DNA from: an uncultured Bacillaceae bacterium
GTDB lineage: Bacteria; Bacillota; Bacilli; Bacillales; Caldibacillaceae
Reading direction: 5' to 3'
DNA: 64,000 nucleotides
Assembly (NCBI GenBank): GCA_937934645.1
Contig: CALGYZ010000046.1
Coordinates: forward strand, 39,657 to 103,656
The translations under genes were made by a program, and so were the position numbers. Positions 27,971-37,145 of the stretch are shown here, one piece after another; the stretch's first letter is position 1; every line of letters starts with the position of its first letter. Under the pieces are notes generated by a model. The model did no database searches and was not told the DNA's origin. It saw only the letters and a program-made list of their open reading frames with translations.

Positions 27971-28798
27971 ATGGTTCCCAAACTTGTTTTTTCCGACGTG
28001 GACGGAACGCTGTTAAAACCCGGCGGTGAATTATCCGCAAAAACAAAATCCGTTGTTGCAAAACTGAAGGACAAAGGAATTCCCTTCATTTTAGTATCAG
28101 CCCGTTCACCGCAGGAAATGTTCGAATTGTACAAAACCCTGGAACTCACCTCTCCCGTCATCAGTTATAACGGTGGAATGATTTTTGAAATGCATGACAG
28201 CCGGATGAACGTGTTGACGGACTATACGATTCAAAGAAACGAGGTAAAAGCCGTATTTGATACGATCACCGGCAAATATCCGTCCCTGAATGTGAATATT
28301 TATTCCGGCACGGAATGGTTTGCGGAAAGACACGACGAGTGGCTGCAAATGGAAATCGACCTGGTAAAGCTAAAACCAAAATTTTGTAAGTTGGATGATG
28401 TGGTGCAAAATGAAGAAAAAAAGATTCATAAAATCATGCTGATCGGCGATGATCAAACGATTTTGGAAGCGGAAAAAACGTTAAAAGCAAACAAAAAGAT
28501 TACGTCCTCCATACATAAGTCCAGCGCGAATTACCTTGAAATTACAAATACCATGGCAACAAAAGAAAACGGTGTAAAAGCCGTATTAAAAACATATTAT
28601 CCGGACATCAAACCAGAAGAAATCATGGCAATCGGTGACGGCCATAATGACTGGGGAATGCTAGAATATGCGGGATTTGGCGTGGCGATGGGCAATGCAC
28701 CCGAGGATATGAAAGCAGCTTTAAAATACATAACCGTCTCGAATGCGGAAGACGGTTTGGCACAGGCCGTTGAAAAACTAGTACTGCAAAAACTATAA
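27971..28798 (+). CDS. Cof-type HAD-IIB phosphatase
   Basis: 275-aa HAD-IIB hydrolase. Motif I is FSDVDGTLL (both aspartates present, unlike the HAD at 19796), motif II is LVSARS, and motif IV is GDGHNDWGMLEYAGFGVAMGNA. The Cof-type cap lies between about 85 and 190. It probably dephosphorylates sugar phosphates or cofactors such as FMN; the substrate is unassigned. The ATG follows AAAGGAG. It is separated from the upstream oxidoreductase by a terminator. Confidence 0.87.
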   Translation: MVPKLVFSDVDGTLLKPGGELSAKTKSVVAKLKDKGIPFILVSARSPQEMFELYKTLELTSPVISYNGGMIFEMHDSRMNVLTDYTIQRNEVKAVFDTITGKYPSLNVNIYSGTEWFAERHDEWLQMEIDLVKLKPKFCKLDDVVQNEEKKIHKIMLIGDDQTILEAEKTLKANKKITSSIHKSSANYLEITNTMATKENGVKAVLKTYYPDIKPEEIMAIGDGHNDWGMLEYAGFGVAMGNAPEDMKAALKYITVSNAEDGLAQAVEKLVLQKL

Positions 28799-28802
28799 AG
28801 TT

Positions 28803-28845
28803 AAGAACAGGCAACACCCGTTTTGGAAGGTGTTGCCTGTTTATA
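28803..28845. terminator. Bidirectional terminator
   Basis: ACAGGCAACACC (28807-28818) and GGTGTTGCCTGT (28829-28840) form a perfect 12-bp stem between convergent genes, with T-rich flanks. Confidence 0.92.
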
Positions 28846-28853
28846 TGCAAAAA

Positions 28854-30239
28854 TTATTTATTTTCCAGTGCCAGCGCAATCTCTTTATTTAAAAAGAACG
28901 GCCGGTAGTATCCTAAAGTGCTTGCAAGCGGCAAAATTTCCCGTTTGAGCTCAATATTCAAATGCTCTTTCAAATAGGTCCGGCGGGATTCAATCCGCTC
29001 CCATAAATCCGGATATTCCGCTTGTATTTCCTTGATCAAGTCTTCGTCTGCAAGGGCGACCGTGCTTTCCGCGGAAACACCGTGGTGGCCTTTTTGGATC
29101 GGGATAAAGTCAACCTGAAAAATATTTCCGGATTGGACGACGGCATCGGATCCTTTATAAAAAGGCGAACTCAGCCATTCTTCATCGGCAGTCAAGTGCC
29201 CCGGACACAATTCCCAGCCGTATTTTTCCGGCGGATAAAATTCAGCAAATTTATCATAAAATTCGCCGCCTTTGATGCCGATCTCAATATTTTGCAGCCA
29301 CCAGTTATAAGCTTTAAAGTAAGGGACCACGACTTCTTCAAAATAACCAGAATCCGCCTTTTCGAGTTCTTGCATGTTCGATACCGCATAACCGGAACGG
29401 CTGGACAAACCGCCTTTGTATGCGACTGTTAAGGCGACTTTATCCCCCTTCTTCAGCTTGCGGTCTGTCGGGTAAATATTGGCATTGATAAAACGATCGC
29501 CAAAGGCACTGATGGTAACCACCGTTTGGTATTGGCCGTCACGATTCAACAAATTCCCGGCTTCTGTTTCCGCAATCCCTTCTTCCAAGGCGTTCAACGC
29601 GGATAAAACGGCGTCGGAAGCAAGGGATGCACCGTATTCATACCGGGCGATTTCATTGGCATTATTCGTTGCGCGCGCACCTTTGCCCGGGTGCATATAG
29701 ATTTGCGTCGCATTCACCAGCTTGTCGCGGCCGACTACTTCAACAAGTGCATCAAGCATAAACGCCGGAATATCAAAGTTTTGATGGAAATCATCATAAT
29801 CATAGGATAATAACTTCCAGCCGACAACACCGACTTTCTTGGATGTATCAATATGAACCTGCCGCAAATAATGGGCCAGCGGGCGGAAATCTCCCATCGG
29901 CTGGTTGGATAAAGAGAAAAGCGGACAGTGGACGCCTTCACTTTCTACACGGGAAAACTTTACTTTATTGTAGTTTTCATTCCCCAGGACAAGCGTTGAA
30001 CTTCCATCCTGGTTAAGAATTTGCAAACCTTCTTCAAAACGGGGGATAAAGCCCGTTAAATATTCAAAATTTCCGCCATGTTCCTTATCTGCATAGACAA
30101 CGATCGAGCTTAATCCCGCCTCTTCCATGAGCCGCAGGATTTTCTGCTTCCGTAATTGAATCGTTTCATCACTTATCAACACAGGTTTCCCTGAATTGTC
30201 TAACTTTGGTGCGGGTACTTGCTTAAGAACAATATTCAC
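28854..30239 (-). CDS. M24-family peptidase-like protein lacking metal ligands
   Basis: 461-aa protein with a creatinase-type N-terminal domain (about 30-180) and an M24 pita-bread domain (about 200-440). In active metallo-M24 enzymes two aspartates come from a GDLVLID-type strand and the next loop. Here the equivalent is GDKVALTVAYKGGLSSRSGY, without either aspartate. A histidine (CPGHL) and later acidic residues remain. It is therefore more likely a metal-free creatinase-like hydrolase or a binding protein than an Xaa-Pro peptidase. The start is GTG at 30239, with AAGGAG 11 nt upstream. It lies 17 bp after a DeoR regulator. Confidence 0.75.
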   Translation of the reverse strand: MNIVLKQVPAPKLDNSGKPVLISDETIQLRKQKILRLMEEAGLSSIVVYADKEHGGNFEYLTGFIPRFEEGLQILNQDGSSTLVLGNENYNKVKFSRVESEGVHCPLFSLSNQPMGDFRPLAHYLRQVHIDTSKKVGVVGWKLLSYDYDDFHQNFDIPAFMLDALVEVVGRDKLVNATQIYMHPGKGARATNNANEIARYEYGASLASDAVLSALNALEEGIAETEAGNLLNRDGQYQTVVTISAFGDRFINANIYPTDRKLKKGDKVALTVAYKGGLSSRSGYAVSNMQELEKADSGYFEEVVVPYFKAYNWWLQNIEIGIKGGEFYDKFAEFYPPEKYGWELCPGHLTADEEWLSSPFYKGSDAVVQSGNIFQVDFIPIQKGHHGVSAESTVALADEDLIKEIQAEYPDLWERIESRRTYLKEHLNIELKREILPLASTLGYYRPFFLNKEIALALENK

Positions 30240-30256
30240 CTTCTAAACAGCTCCTT

Positions 30257-31030
30257 CTAAACATGCTCTTCGCTGACTGCGATAATATTGGTCATTTTAT
30301 TAATTTGGTTATATATTTTTTTATTAATGTGATCATCCGTAATAATAAAGTCAAAATCAGACACTTCGCCTATTTTATGAAGGAAAACCTTTCCAAATTT
30401 CCCGCTGTGGGTTAAAAGAATTTTACATTTGGATTGCTTCATGATTGCTTTTTTCGTACCGGCATCATTTTCATCGATCAACGTGACACCTGCTTCCACA
30501 CTGATGCCTTCGGTTCCGATTAAACAATAATCAAAATTCAAATTCCGGATATAATCAATCGTTTGAACTCCGATAAATCCTTTGGAAAGATCACGGTATT
30601 TTCCGGGAACAGCATACAGATTGATTTCTTCGTATTTTGAGAGGGAATTCAGGACCAGCAGAGAGTTGGTGTAGAATGTGCAGTCCTTTTTGTGGAAAAT
30701 TTCTTTGGCTGCTGCCAGAGTGGTGGTTCCCGTTTCAATAAATACCGAACTGCCTGGCTTGATGATCCGGCTACAATATTGACCGATTAATCTTTTTTGA
30801 TTCACATACTCTAGCTCTTTTACAGACATCGGATGTTCAACAAGACTATTTTCCTTATAAACGGCACCGCCATGAACCAGCAAAATTTCGCCTGTTTTTT
30901 CCAATTCCTTTAAATCCCGCCTGATTGTCATTAGCGACACGTCGAATTTTTCAGCCAGTTCTTTTGTCCTGACTTCTCCATTCACCTTAACCATTTCCAA
31001 TATCAGTTTTTGTCGCTTAATTTGCTCCAA
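30257..31030 (-). CDS. DeoR-family transcriptional regulator
   Basis: 257-aa repressor with the DeoR HTH at residues 1-57 (TKELAEKFDVSLMTIRRDLKELEKTGEILLVHGGA) and a C-terminal sensor domain typical of sugar-phosphate-responsive members (about 75-235, with ETGTTT and GTEGI). The TTG start at 31030 follows GGGGGA. It probably controls itself and the co-transcribed M24-like gene; the effector is unknown. Confidence 0.87.
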   Translation of the reverse strand: MEQIKRQKLILEMVKVNGEVRTKELAEKFDVSLMTIRRDLKELEKTGEILLVHGGAVYKENSLVEHPMSVKELEYVNQKRLIGQYCSRIIKPGSSVFIETGTTTLAAAKEIFHKKDCTFYTNSLLVLNSLSKYEEINLYAVPGKYRDLSKGFIGVQTIDYIRNLNFDYCLIGTEGISVEAGVTLIDENDAGTKKAIMKQSKCKILLTHSGKFGKVFLHKIGEVSDFDFIITDDHINKKIYNQINKMTNIIAVSEEHV

Positions 31031-31225
31031 TGGAAATCCCCCATCTCTAACAATGATGGTTATTTTATTACAAGCATGTCTTTTGTTCAGGCGATCACAA
31101 ATCGATCAGGTTCTTGGGAAGAATGTCTCTTTTCAACGTAAATATAACATTTTAAGCAAAAAAATTCAACAATTTTTAACAAAAATAACAAAAAAGTGTT
31201 GAAAGATGTTCAGTTTTATATTATG

Positions 31226-31271
31226 TATAATATATGTGAAAGCAATTATAATATATGTGAAAGCAATTACA
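31226..31271 (+). repeat. Perfect 21-bp tandem duplication with cre-like halves
   Basis: Two exact copies of a 21-bp unit lie head to tail at 31226-31246 and 31247-31267. Each contains TATAAT and TGTGAAAGCAAT. The second, read with its flank, gives TGAAAGCAATTACA (31258-31271), which is a cre site except for A in place of the central G. It lies about 100 bp upstream of the manO gene, in its likely promoter region. Confidence 0.8.
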
Positions 31272-31280
31272 ATAAACTTA

Positions 31281-31306
31281 AGGGGGCGATATTTTACCGT
31301 CCCCCT
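31281..31306 (+). promoter_or_regulatory. Hairpin in the manO leader
   Basis: AGGGGG (31281-31286) and CCCCCT (31301-31306) pair, with an inner CG pair. No T-run follows on the plus strand, so this looks like a 5'-UTR hairpin rather than a terminator. The 31031-31365 stretch otherwise holds only AT-rich sequence and the 21-bp duplication. Confidence 0.5.
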
Positions 31307-31365
31307 AAAAAACTTTTCATGGAATTTATCGTATTTTGAGAATTGAAAGAAACGGAGTGGGATGA

Positions 31366-31761
31366 ATGATCCGGTCACATTTGGTCGAATCGCTCAATAC
31401 AAAAGTTGATTTAGTCATCGACGCAACTGCACATCTGGGACTTCCGGAGTATGGAAAAATTATGGTCGGTGACAAAGGATTTGAGTTTTATAACAGCCGG
31501 GATGTCAGCAAGTTTATCCAGATTCCATGGGAAGAAGTGGATTACGTCGTCGTTTCCGTCGTCCTGAAAGGAAAATGGATCCCCCGCTACGGAATCAAAA
31601 CGAAGCGGAACGGAATGTTTATTTTTTCTTCCAAAGACCCGAAAAAGGTTCTGAGAACAATCCGGAATTATATTCACCCGGATCGGATTGTGCGGTCACT
31701 AAGTTTCTTCGATGTTGTTAAACGCGGCTTTAAAAATTTATTTATTAAATTTAATAAATAA
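31366..31761 (+). CDS. manO: DUF956 / ManO-family protein
   Basis: 131-aa protein of the DUF956 family, regularly found beside mannose-family PTS operons in Bacillota and called ManO there. Its N-terminal part carries DATAHLGLPEYGKIMVGDKGFEFYN and its central part WEEVDYVVVSVV. It is thought to modulate mannose PTS expression or activity; no enzymatic motif is visible. It precedes ManX by 179 bp that contain an inverted repeat, so it may be expressed separately. Confidence 0.85.
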   Translation: MIRSHLVESLNTKVDLVIDATAHLGLPEYGKIMVGDKGFEFYNSRDVSKFIQIPWEEVDYVVVSVVLKGKWIPRYGIKTKRNGMFIFSSKDPKKVLRTIRNYIHPDRIVRSLSFFDVVKRGFKNLFIKFNK

Positions 31762-31869
31762 ATTTATACACGATCTGACTGTCTGCTGCGGGAAACGACA
31801 AGCCATCTTGTGAAAATATATTCAAAAAGATATATTTATATAGCGATAAATTCCATGCTGATTGTTTTG

Positions 31870-31913
31870 GTTACAGGGTTTTTTATAAACCTTTTTATAA
31901 ATGACACTGTAAC
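31870..31913 (+). promoter_or_regulatory. Inverted repeat in the leader of the mannose PTS operon
   Basis: GTTACAG (31870-31876) pairs with CTGTAAC (31907-31913). Nested inside, GGGTTT and AAACC flank a short loop and are followed by CTTTTTAT, so the inner hairpin resembles a weak terminator. It could attenuate read-through from manO into manX. Confidence 0.45.
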
Positions 31914-31940
31914 AACATAAACAAAAGGAGGTTTAAGAAG

Positions 31941-32918
31941 ATGGTAGGGATTGTTCTAGCGAGTCATGGTGACTTTGCCGAAGGAATCTTACAATCCGCG
32001 ACCATGATCTTTGGCGAACAGGAAAATGTCAGCGCTGTTACGCTGATGCCAAGTGAAGGTCCGGAAGATATCAAGGCAAAGATAAAAGAGGCCATCAACT
32101 CTTTCGAAAACCAGGACGAAGTATTATTCTTAGTTGACCTTTGGGGCGGTACCCCTTTCAACCAGGCAAACGCTTTGGTTAAAGAAAATCCGGAAAAATG
32201 GGCCATTATTTCCGGTCTGAACTTGCCGATGTTAATTGAGGCTTTTGCGGCCCGCATGTCGATGGATACAGCGCATGAAGTAGCCGAAAGTATTATTCAT
32301 ACAGCAAAAGACGGCATTAAAGCCGTTCCGGAATCCCTGCAGCCGCAACCGGAAGCTCCGGCACAAGCAGCCGCAGCGGGACCGGCCAAAGTCGGCAGAC
32401 CCGGGAAAATGGAGTTTGTCCTGGCCCGAATCGATACCCGTCTCCTTCACGGACAAGTGGCAACCACCTGGGCAAAAACGACAAGGCCGACCCGGATTAT
32501 CGTTGTATCCGACAGTGTAGCCAAAGATGAGTTGCGCAAAAAAATGATCAAGGAAGCTGCACCCGCGGGGACAACAGCCCACGTCGTGCCGATCTGGAAA
32601 ATGATCGAACTGGCCAAAGACGACAAACACTTCGGCGGCGAACGTGCACTTCTGCTGTTTGAAAACCCGCAGGACCTGTTGAAAACAATCGAAGGCGGCG
32701 TTCCTTTAAAAGAAATCAACGTCGGTTCCATGGCACACTCGGCCGGCAAAGTGCAGCCGAATAAAACATTAGCTTTTGATCAGGATGATATTGACACCTT
32801 TAAAAAACTGAAAGAGCACGGCTGTACCTTTGATGTCCGGAAAGTGCCTTCCGATAAACCGGAAGACATGGAGGAAATTCTGCAAAAAGCGCAAGAGCTC
32901 TTGAATAAAAAATCTTAA
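31941..32918 (+). CDS. manX: PTS mannose-family EIIAB
   Basis: 325-aa fused phosphocarrier. The EIIA domain (1-135) has H9 in IVLASHGDFAEG and the WGGTPFNQA motif. An Ala/Pro/Gln linker (about 138-155) joins it to EIIB (about 160-325) with H170 in RIDTRLLHGQV. It passes phosphate from HPr to sugar held by ManY/ManZ. The ATG follows AGGAGG. First of three closely spaced genes. Confidence 0.94.
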   Translation: MVGIVLASHGDFAEGILQSATMIFGEQENVSAVTLMPSEGPEDIKAKIKEAINSFENQDEVLFLVDLWGGTPFNQANALVKENPEKWAIISGLNLPMLIEAFAARMSMDTAHEVAESIIHTAKDGIKAVPESLQPQPEAPAQAAAAGPAKVGRPGKMEFVLARIDTRLLHGQVATTWAKTTRPTRIIVVSDSVAKDELRKKMIKEAAPAGTTAHVVPIWKMIELAKDDKHFGGERALLLFENPQDLLKTIEGGVPLKEINVGSMAHSAGKVQPNKTLAFDQDDIDTFKKLKEHGCTFDVRKVPSDKPEDMEEILQKAQELLNKKS

Positions 32919-32943
32919 TTATACGTAAAAAGGAGGATTAACC

Positions 32944-33750
32944 ATGGATTTAAACATCATTCAAATTATTTTAATCCTGATTGTAGCCTTTTTGGCCGGA
33001 ATCGAAGGAATTCTGGACCAATGGCACTTCCATCAACCCATTATCGCCTGTACGTTAATCGGGTTGGTTACGGGAGAATTGATCCCATGTCTTATTCTTG
33101 CCGGAACCTTGCAATTAATCGCTTTAGGCTGGTCCAATATCGGAGCGGCGGTGGCACCGGACGCTGCACTGGCTTCTATCGCATCTGCAATTATATTGGT
33201 TTTAAGTGGTCAAGGTGAAGCCGGGGTATCGTCGGCAATCGCCTTAGCCGTTCCTCTTGCTGTAGCTGGTTTGTTGCTGACCATTTTAGTTCGTACAATC
33301 GCAACAGGTATTGTTCATATTATGGACCGGTACGCAGCACAAGGAAATATCAGGGCTATTGAAATTTGGCAATGGGTTGCTATCTGCCTGCAAGGTTTAC
33401 GGATTGCCATTCCGGCAGGATTAATTATCGCTGTCGGTGCAGGACCGGTACGGACTCTCCTAGAAGCCATGCCGCAATGGCTGACGGACGGTCTGGCCAT
33501 CGGTGGAGGAATGGTTGTTGCCGTCGGTTATGCGATGGTCATTAACATGATGGCATCCAAAGAAGTATGGCCGTTCTTTGTCATCGGTTTCGTCCTCGCG
33601 ACGGTATCTGAGATTACTCTGGTCGGACTTGGTTTGATCGGTATTTCACTTGCACTCGTTTACTTGGCCCTTTCAAAACAAGGCGGTTCCGGAGGCGGAG
33701 GAAACGCGAATATCGGTGATCCGGTAGGCGATCTCATCGACAACTATTAA
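32944..33750 (+). CDS. manY: PTS mannose-family EIIC
   Basis: 268-aa polytopic membrane protein of the PTS mannose/sorbose EIIC family. It begins IIQIILILIVAFLAGIEGILDQWHFHQP and contains the family's GLVTGELIPCLILAGTLQLIALGWSNIGAAVAPDAALAS block (the substrate-path region). It pairs with ManZ to form the permease. The ATG is preceded by AGGAGG, 25 bp after manX. The C-terminal tail is Gly-rich. Confidence 0.94.
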   Translation: MDLNIIQIILILIVAFLAGIEGILDQWHFHQPIIACTLIGLVTGELIPCLILAGTLQLIALGWSNIGAAVAPDAALASIASAIILVLSGQGEAGVSSAIALAVPLAVAGLLLTILVRTIATGIVHIMDRYAAQGNIRAIEIWQWVAICLQGLRIAIPAGLIIAVGAGPVRTLLEAMPQWLTDGLAIGGGMVVAVGYAMVINMMASKEVWPFFVIGFVLATVSEITLVGLGLIGISLALVYLALSKQGGSGGGGNANIGDPVGDLIDNY

Positions 33751-33767
33751 AAAGGAGGCAGATAAAA

Positions 33768-34679
33768 ATGGCAGAACAAGTCAGATTATCGAAAAAAGAC
33801 CGGATTTCGATCTGGTGGCGCACAACATTTTTGCAAGGCTCATGGAACTATGAACGGATGCAAAACGGCGGCTGGGTCTATGCATTGATTCCCGCCATTA
33901 AAAAGCTTTATAAAACAAAAGAAGAACGGGCGGCTGCCCTGCAACGTCACTTAGAGTTCTTTAACACGCACCCGTATGTAGCCTCGCCAATCATCGGTGT
34001 CACCTTGGCCCTCGAGGAAGAACGGGCAAGCGGCGCACCGGTGGATGATGCAGCCATTCAAGGGGTTAAAGTCGGTATGATGGGACCGCTGGCCGGTGTC
34101 GGTGACCCGGTATTCTGGTTTACGGCGAAACCGATCCTTGCTGCGTTGGCGGCTTCCCTGGCATTAGGCGGTAACATCGTCGGTCCGATTCTTTACTTTG
34201 TCGTATGGAATATCGTCCGGATGGCAACAATGTGGTATACCCAAGAGTTCGGTTACCGGACCGGTAACAAAATTACCGAAGACTTATCCGGCGGATTGCT
34301 TCAGGATATTACCAAAGGTGCATCGATTCTCGGTATGTTCATACTCGGCGCACTGGTTAACCGGTGGGTGTCGATGACCTTTACACCAACCGTTTCTTCG
34401 GTTAAATTAAGTGAAGGTGCTTATATTGACTGGGAAAACCTGCCTGCAGGACCGGAAGGAATCAAACAAGCATTTGAGCAATACGAAGCCGGGCTGGCAA
34501 TCAGTGAAACCCAGGTCACCACTTTACAGGATAACCTGGATATGTTAATCCCGGGATTGGCACCATTATTATTAACACTGTTCTGTATGTGGTTGTTGAA
34601 GAAAAACGTATCTCCGATTATCATTATATTCGGATTGTTTATTGCTGGAGTTGTATTTCACGTATTAGGTATCATGTAA
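33768..34679 (+). CDS. manZ: PTS mannose-family EIID
   Basis: 303-aa EIID subunit. Signatures are FLQGSWNYERMQNGGW near residues 22-37, FFNTHPYVASPIIGVTLALEEE, and GVKVGMMGPLAGVGDPVFWFT. It completes the mannose-type permease (mannose, glucose, fructose or glucosamine are possible substrates). It lies 18 bp after manY with AGGAGG. No internal damage was seen. Confidence 0.94.
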   Translation: MAEQVRLSKKDRISIWWRTTFLQGSWNYERMQNGGWVYALIPAIKKLYKTKEERAAALQRHLEFFNTHPYVASPIIGVTLALEEERASGAPVDDAAIQGVKVGMMGPLAGVGDPVFWFTAKPILAALAASLALGGNIVGPILYFVVWNIVRMATMWYTQEFGYRTGNKITEDLSGGLLQDITKGASILGMFILGALVNRWVSMTFTPTVSSVKLSEGAYIDWENLPAGPEGIKQAFEQYEAGLAISETQVTTLQDNLDMLIPGLAPLLLTLFCMWLLKKNVSPIIIIFGLFIAGVVFHVLGIM

Positions 34680-34795
34680 TCATACCGGTTTTATCACCCG
34701 GTAATAAACGGATACAGCCATTTTACCGGAACTTAACTTAACACACCATTGATGGCAACTTGCCTGTTCTTCCCCTGACACCATAACATAGATAC

Positions 34796-34832
34796 AAATT
34801 TGGCCACCTATAAAAGGTGGCCTCTTTTTTAT
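34796..34832 (+). terminator. Intrinsic terminator of the mannose PTS operon
   Basis: GGCCACCT and AGGTGGCC form a perfect 8-bp stem around a 5-nt loop, followed by CTTTTTTAT. Confidence 0.9.
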
Positions 34833-34867
34833 CGTCAGCTGTTTAAAATTCCAGATGATCCGGATTT

Positions 34868-35826
34868 TTAATGAATAATATGTTCCGGAACGGTTGACGA
34901 ACTGTTTTTAATCGCTTTCTCCTTTTCCATGTAAATCCTGTCAGCAATTTGTTTCACTTGCTCCGTCAGCCACAGATACGTCAATGTATCTTTCCGGTAA
35001 TCAGCTTCACCGTACATATCAATCCGGTGGTCCTGCCTGAGCCGGTCCACCTGTTTCAAATGTTTTGCCGACCCCTTCGGATAGACAGCAAAGGTTTTTC
35101 CGCCAAATTGCTTTAAAATTGAAAATGCCGGCACATCGCTCGGTCCGTCAGCAATATAAATCATATTTTTAAAAGGAATTCTCCTCATATTTTCGGCAGC
35201 TTGGCATTCACATCAATATCCGGATGAATATTGGTTCCCTTGTTGATTTCAAACAAGGCACGGGTTTTTGACGTATTATCAATCATATAGGCAATTTGTT
35301 TAATCTGTTTCGGCTCTTCATCGTTTTCTGGCTTTTCTTCCGATAAATCGGACCAGATCGGTTCCTCAATAAATTCACAGCCCCAAACCCCGTTAACATA
35401 CGGGTAAATATCCGATCCTTTAATCATTTCCGCAAGCCCAGTACTGACAATATAATGTTCGAGCCGGATATGATACTTCCGGTACTTTTCATCTTTTTCA
35501 ATTAAATCTTTAACCGTTTGCAAAAATTCCGGGATCCCCTCGTAAAACGTAATTTCCTTTCCCAGCTCCCGCAACAATGCATTGTTCAAACCTTTGAAAA
35601 TTCCTTGCTCCACACAGGTTAACAGATGATTTAAATAGATTGTGTCCTTATTCACTTTAATACCCACTTTTTTATACTTTTCAACCAGACTGTTCTTTTC
35701 AGCCCAAAACGCTTTTTCATCCACACCGTATCTTTCAAAAATCGGCTTCTGCATATAATCCCTTGCCAATGTCTTGTCAAAATCCCAAATCAATGCGATG
35801 ATATTTTGTTCAAACGGTTTGTCCAT
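34868..35826 (-). pseudogene. Frameshifted HAD-like hydrolase
   Basis: Two adjacent frames read as one HAD protein of about 318 aa. The N-terminal part (35826 to about 35190) has IWDFDKTLARD (motif I, DxDKT) and YIVSTGL (motif II). The C-terminal part (about 35188-34868) has MIYIADGPSDVPAF (motif IV). The frames meet at AKLPK/MRRIPFKN near 35184-35190, where one base appears to be missing. All catalytic motifs survive, so this could be a recent mutation, a sequencing error, or two chains made from one transcript by a coupled restart. Confidence 0.75.
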
Positions 35827-35916
35827 AAAAACACATCCCGTCTTTTACTTTTATTATAGTATAAATTTCCCACTTGTGGTTTCGGACTGGTCCCCCGGAG
35901 AAAACTTTTCCAGCCA

Positions 35917-35933
35917 TGTAAAATGTTTGAAAC
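35917..35933 (+). promoter_or_regulatory. WalR-like box upstream of the LysM-3D gene
   Basis: TGTAAA-N5-TGAAAC matches the WalR consensus (two TGTWAH hexamers 5 bp apart) with one mismatch. It lies 93 bp upstream of a YocH-like gene; yocH is a known WalR target in B. subtilis. Binding is inferred. Confidence 0.5.
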
Positions 35934-36025
35934 ATATTGAAACACATTTTTAATCTGCATGTAACCGCAATTTCACCGATTATATGTTATGGTTCCATTA
36001 GACAATTTAAGGGAGGTCAATCATA

Positions 36026-37105
36026 ATGAAAAAGTTGGCTGTTACCGTTGCAGCGGCAATTGCAGGTACCACCATCTTCGCTTCAGCGGTATCCGCGGAA
36101 GAAATTGTCGTTGAAAAAGGTGACACACTGTGGGATCTCGCAAGGAAACATAACACTACCGTAAATAAGTTAATGGAATTTAATGACTTGACATCAACAA
36201 TCATATATCCGGGTCAAGTCTTGCAAACTGAATTATTACATACGGTGGTGAAAGGCGAAACCCTCTGGTCGATTGCCAGAAAATACGGAGTTACAGTTGA
36301 AGAACTGAAAGAACGCAACAACTTAACTTCCGATTTAATTCTCGTCGGCCAGGTATTAACCATTCCGAATACAGATGAAAATAACGTTGGTTCAGTAAAT
36401 AGAAATAATTCGGCAGCCGCAGTACAAACACAACCGGCACAAAAACAACAACCGGTTCAAGAGCAGGTAAAACAAAACGTTCAACAACCGGTGAAAGAAC
36501 AGCCGGAGTCAGAACCGGTTCAACCGGCTGAATCTGCCGAAAAAGCAGAAGTCCGGCCGAAAGCCGAAAAGCCTGTTGAACAAACCGAGGTAAAAGAAAA
36601 ACCAGCACAAACGGTACAAGAAACCCTGCCGGCACAAGAACAACCTGCACAAAAACAACAGCCGGTGGAGAAATCTGAGCCGGTAAAAGAAGAAACTGCA
36701 CAAACAGTGGAAAAACAACAACCGGTTGCCAAACAGCAAGCACCGGTACAAAAACCAAAACAAAATACACAACCGGCACCACAGCAAAATACAGCCGGAC
36801 AAAATGCAGTAGCCGGAAAAACCATTACGGTAACTGCAACAGCATACACCATTGAAAGTGCCGGCGGAAGCGGCGTTACAGCAACAGGCATTAACTTGAA
36901 GAAAAATCCTGGCGCTAAAGTGATTGCCGTTGACCCAAGCGTCATTCCGCTCGGATCAAAAGTGTATGTTCCAGGTTACGGATATGCCATTGCCGGTGAT
37001 ACAGGCGGTGCTATTAAAGGAAATAAAATCGACGTTTATGTGCCGACAAATGAACAAGCAAAACAATGGGGTGTACGTACAGTAAATATTACAATTCAAA
37101 AATAA
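36026..37105 (+). CDS. yocH: Secreted LysM-3D cell-wall protein, YocH-like
   Basis: 359-aa exported protein. It has a signal peptide (MKKLAVTVAAAIAGTTIFASAVSA, residues 1-24), LysM 1 (about 26-69) and LysM 2 (about 74-116) that bind peptidoglycan, and a low-complexity Gln/Pro/Glu/Val linker (about 125-265) that probably spans the wall. The C-terminal 3D domain (about 267-359) shows the family aspartates in AVDPSVIPLG, GDTGG and KIDVYV. The 3D fold resembles lytic transglycosylase domains, and YocH acts as an autolysin-type muropeptide-releasing protein. A strong GGGAGG site precedes the ATG. Confidence 0.9.
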   Translation: MKKLAVTVAAAIAGTTIFASAVSAEEIVVEKGDTLWDLARKHNTTVNKLMEFNDLTSTIIYPGQVLQTELLHTVVKGETLWSIARKYGVTVEELKERNNLTSDLILVGQVLTIPNTDENNVGSVNRNNSAAAVQTQPAQKQQPVQEQVKQNVQQPVKEQPESEPVQPAESAEKAEVRPKAEKPVEQTEVKEKPAQTVQETLPAQEQPAQKQQPVEKSEPVKEETAQTVEKQQPVAKQQAPVQKPKQNTQPAPQQNTAGQNAVAGKTITVTATAYTIESAGGSGVTATGINLKKNPGAKVIAVDPSVIPLGSKVYVPGYGYAIAGDTGGAIKGNKIDVYVPTNEQAKQWGVRTVNITIQK

Positions 37106-37113
37106 TGTATACC

Positions 37114-37145
37114 AAGGAGCCGGATCCATACTGGCTCCTTTTTCG
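37114..37145 (+). terminator. Intrinsic terminator of the LysM-3D gene
   Basis: GGAGCC (37116-37121) pairs with GGCTCC (37133-37138), followed by five T. Confidence 0.85.

Noticed and set aside
31870..31913. Riboswitch in the mannose PTS leader
   Set aside because: Only a short inverted repeat is present, and nothing matches the architecture of a known riboswitch class.
36291..36945. Long open frames on the minus strand inside the LysM-3D gene
   Set aside because: They are a by-product of the biased Gln/Pro/Glu/Val linker codons on the plus strand and have no start signals or family match.
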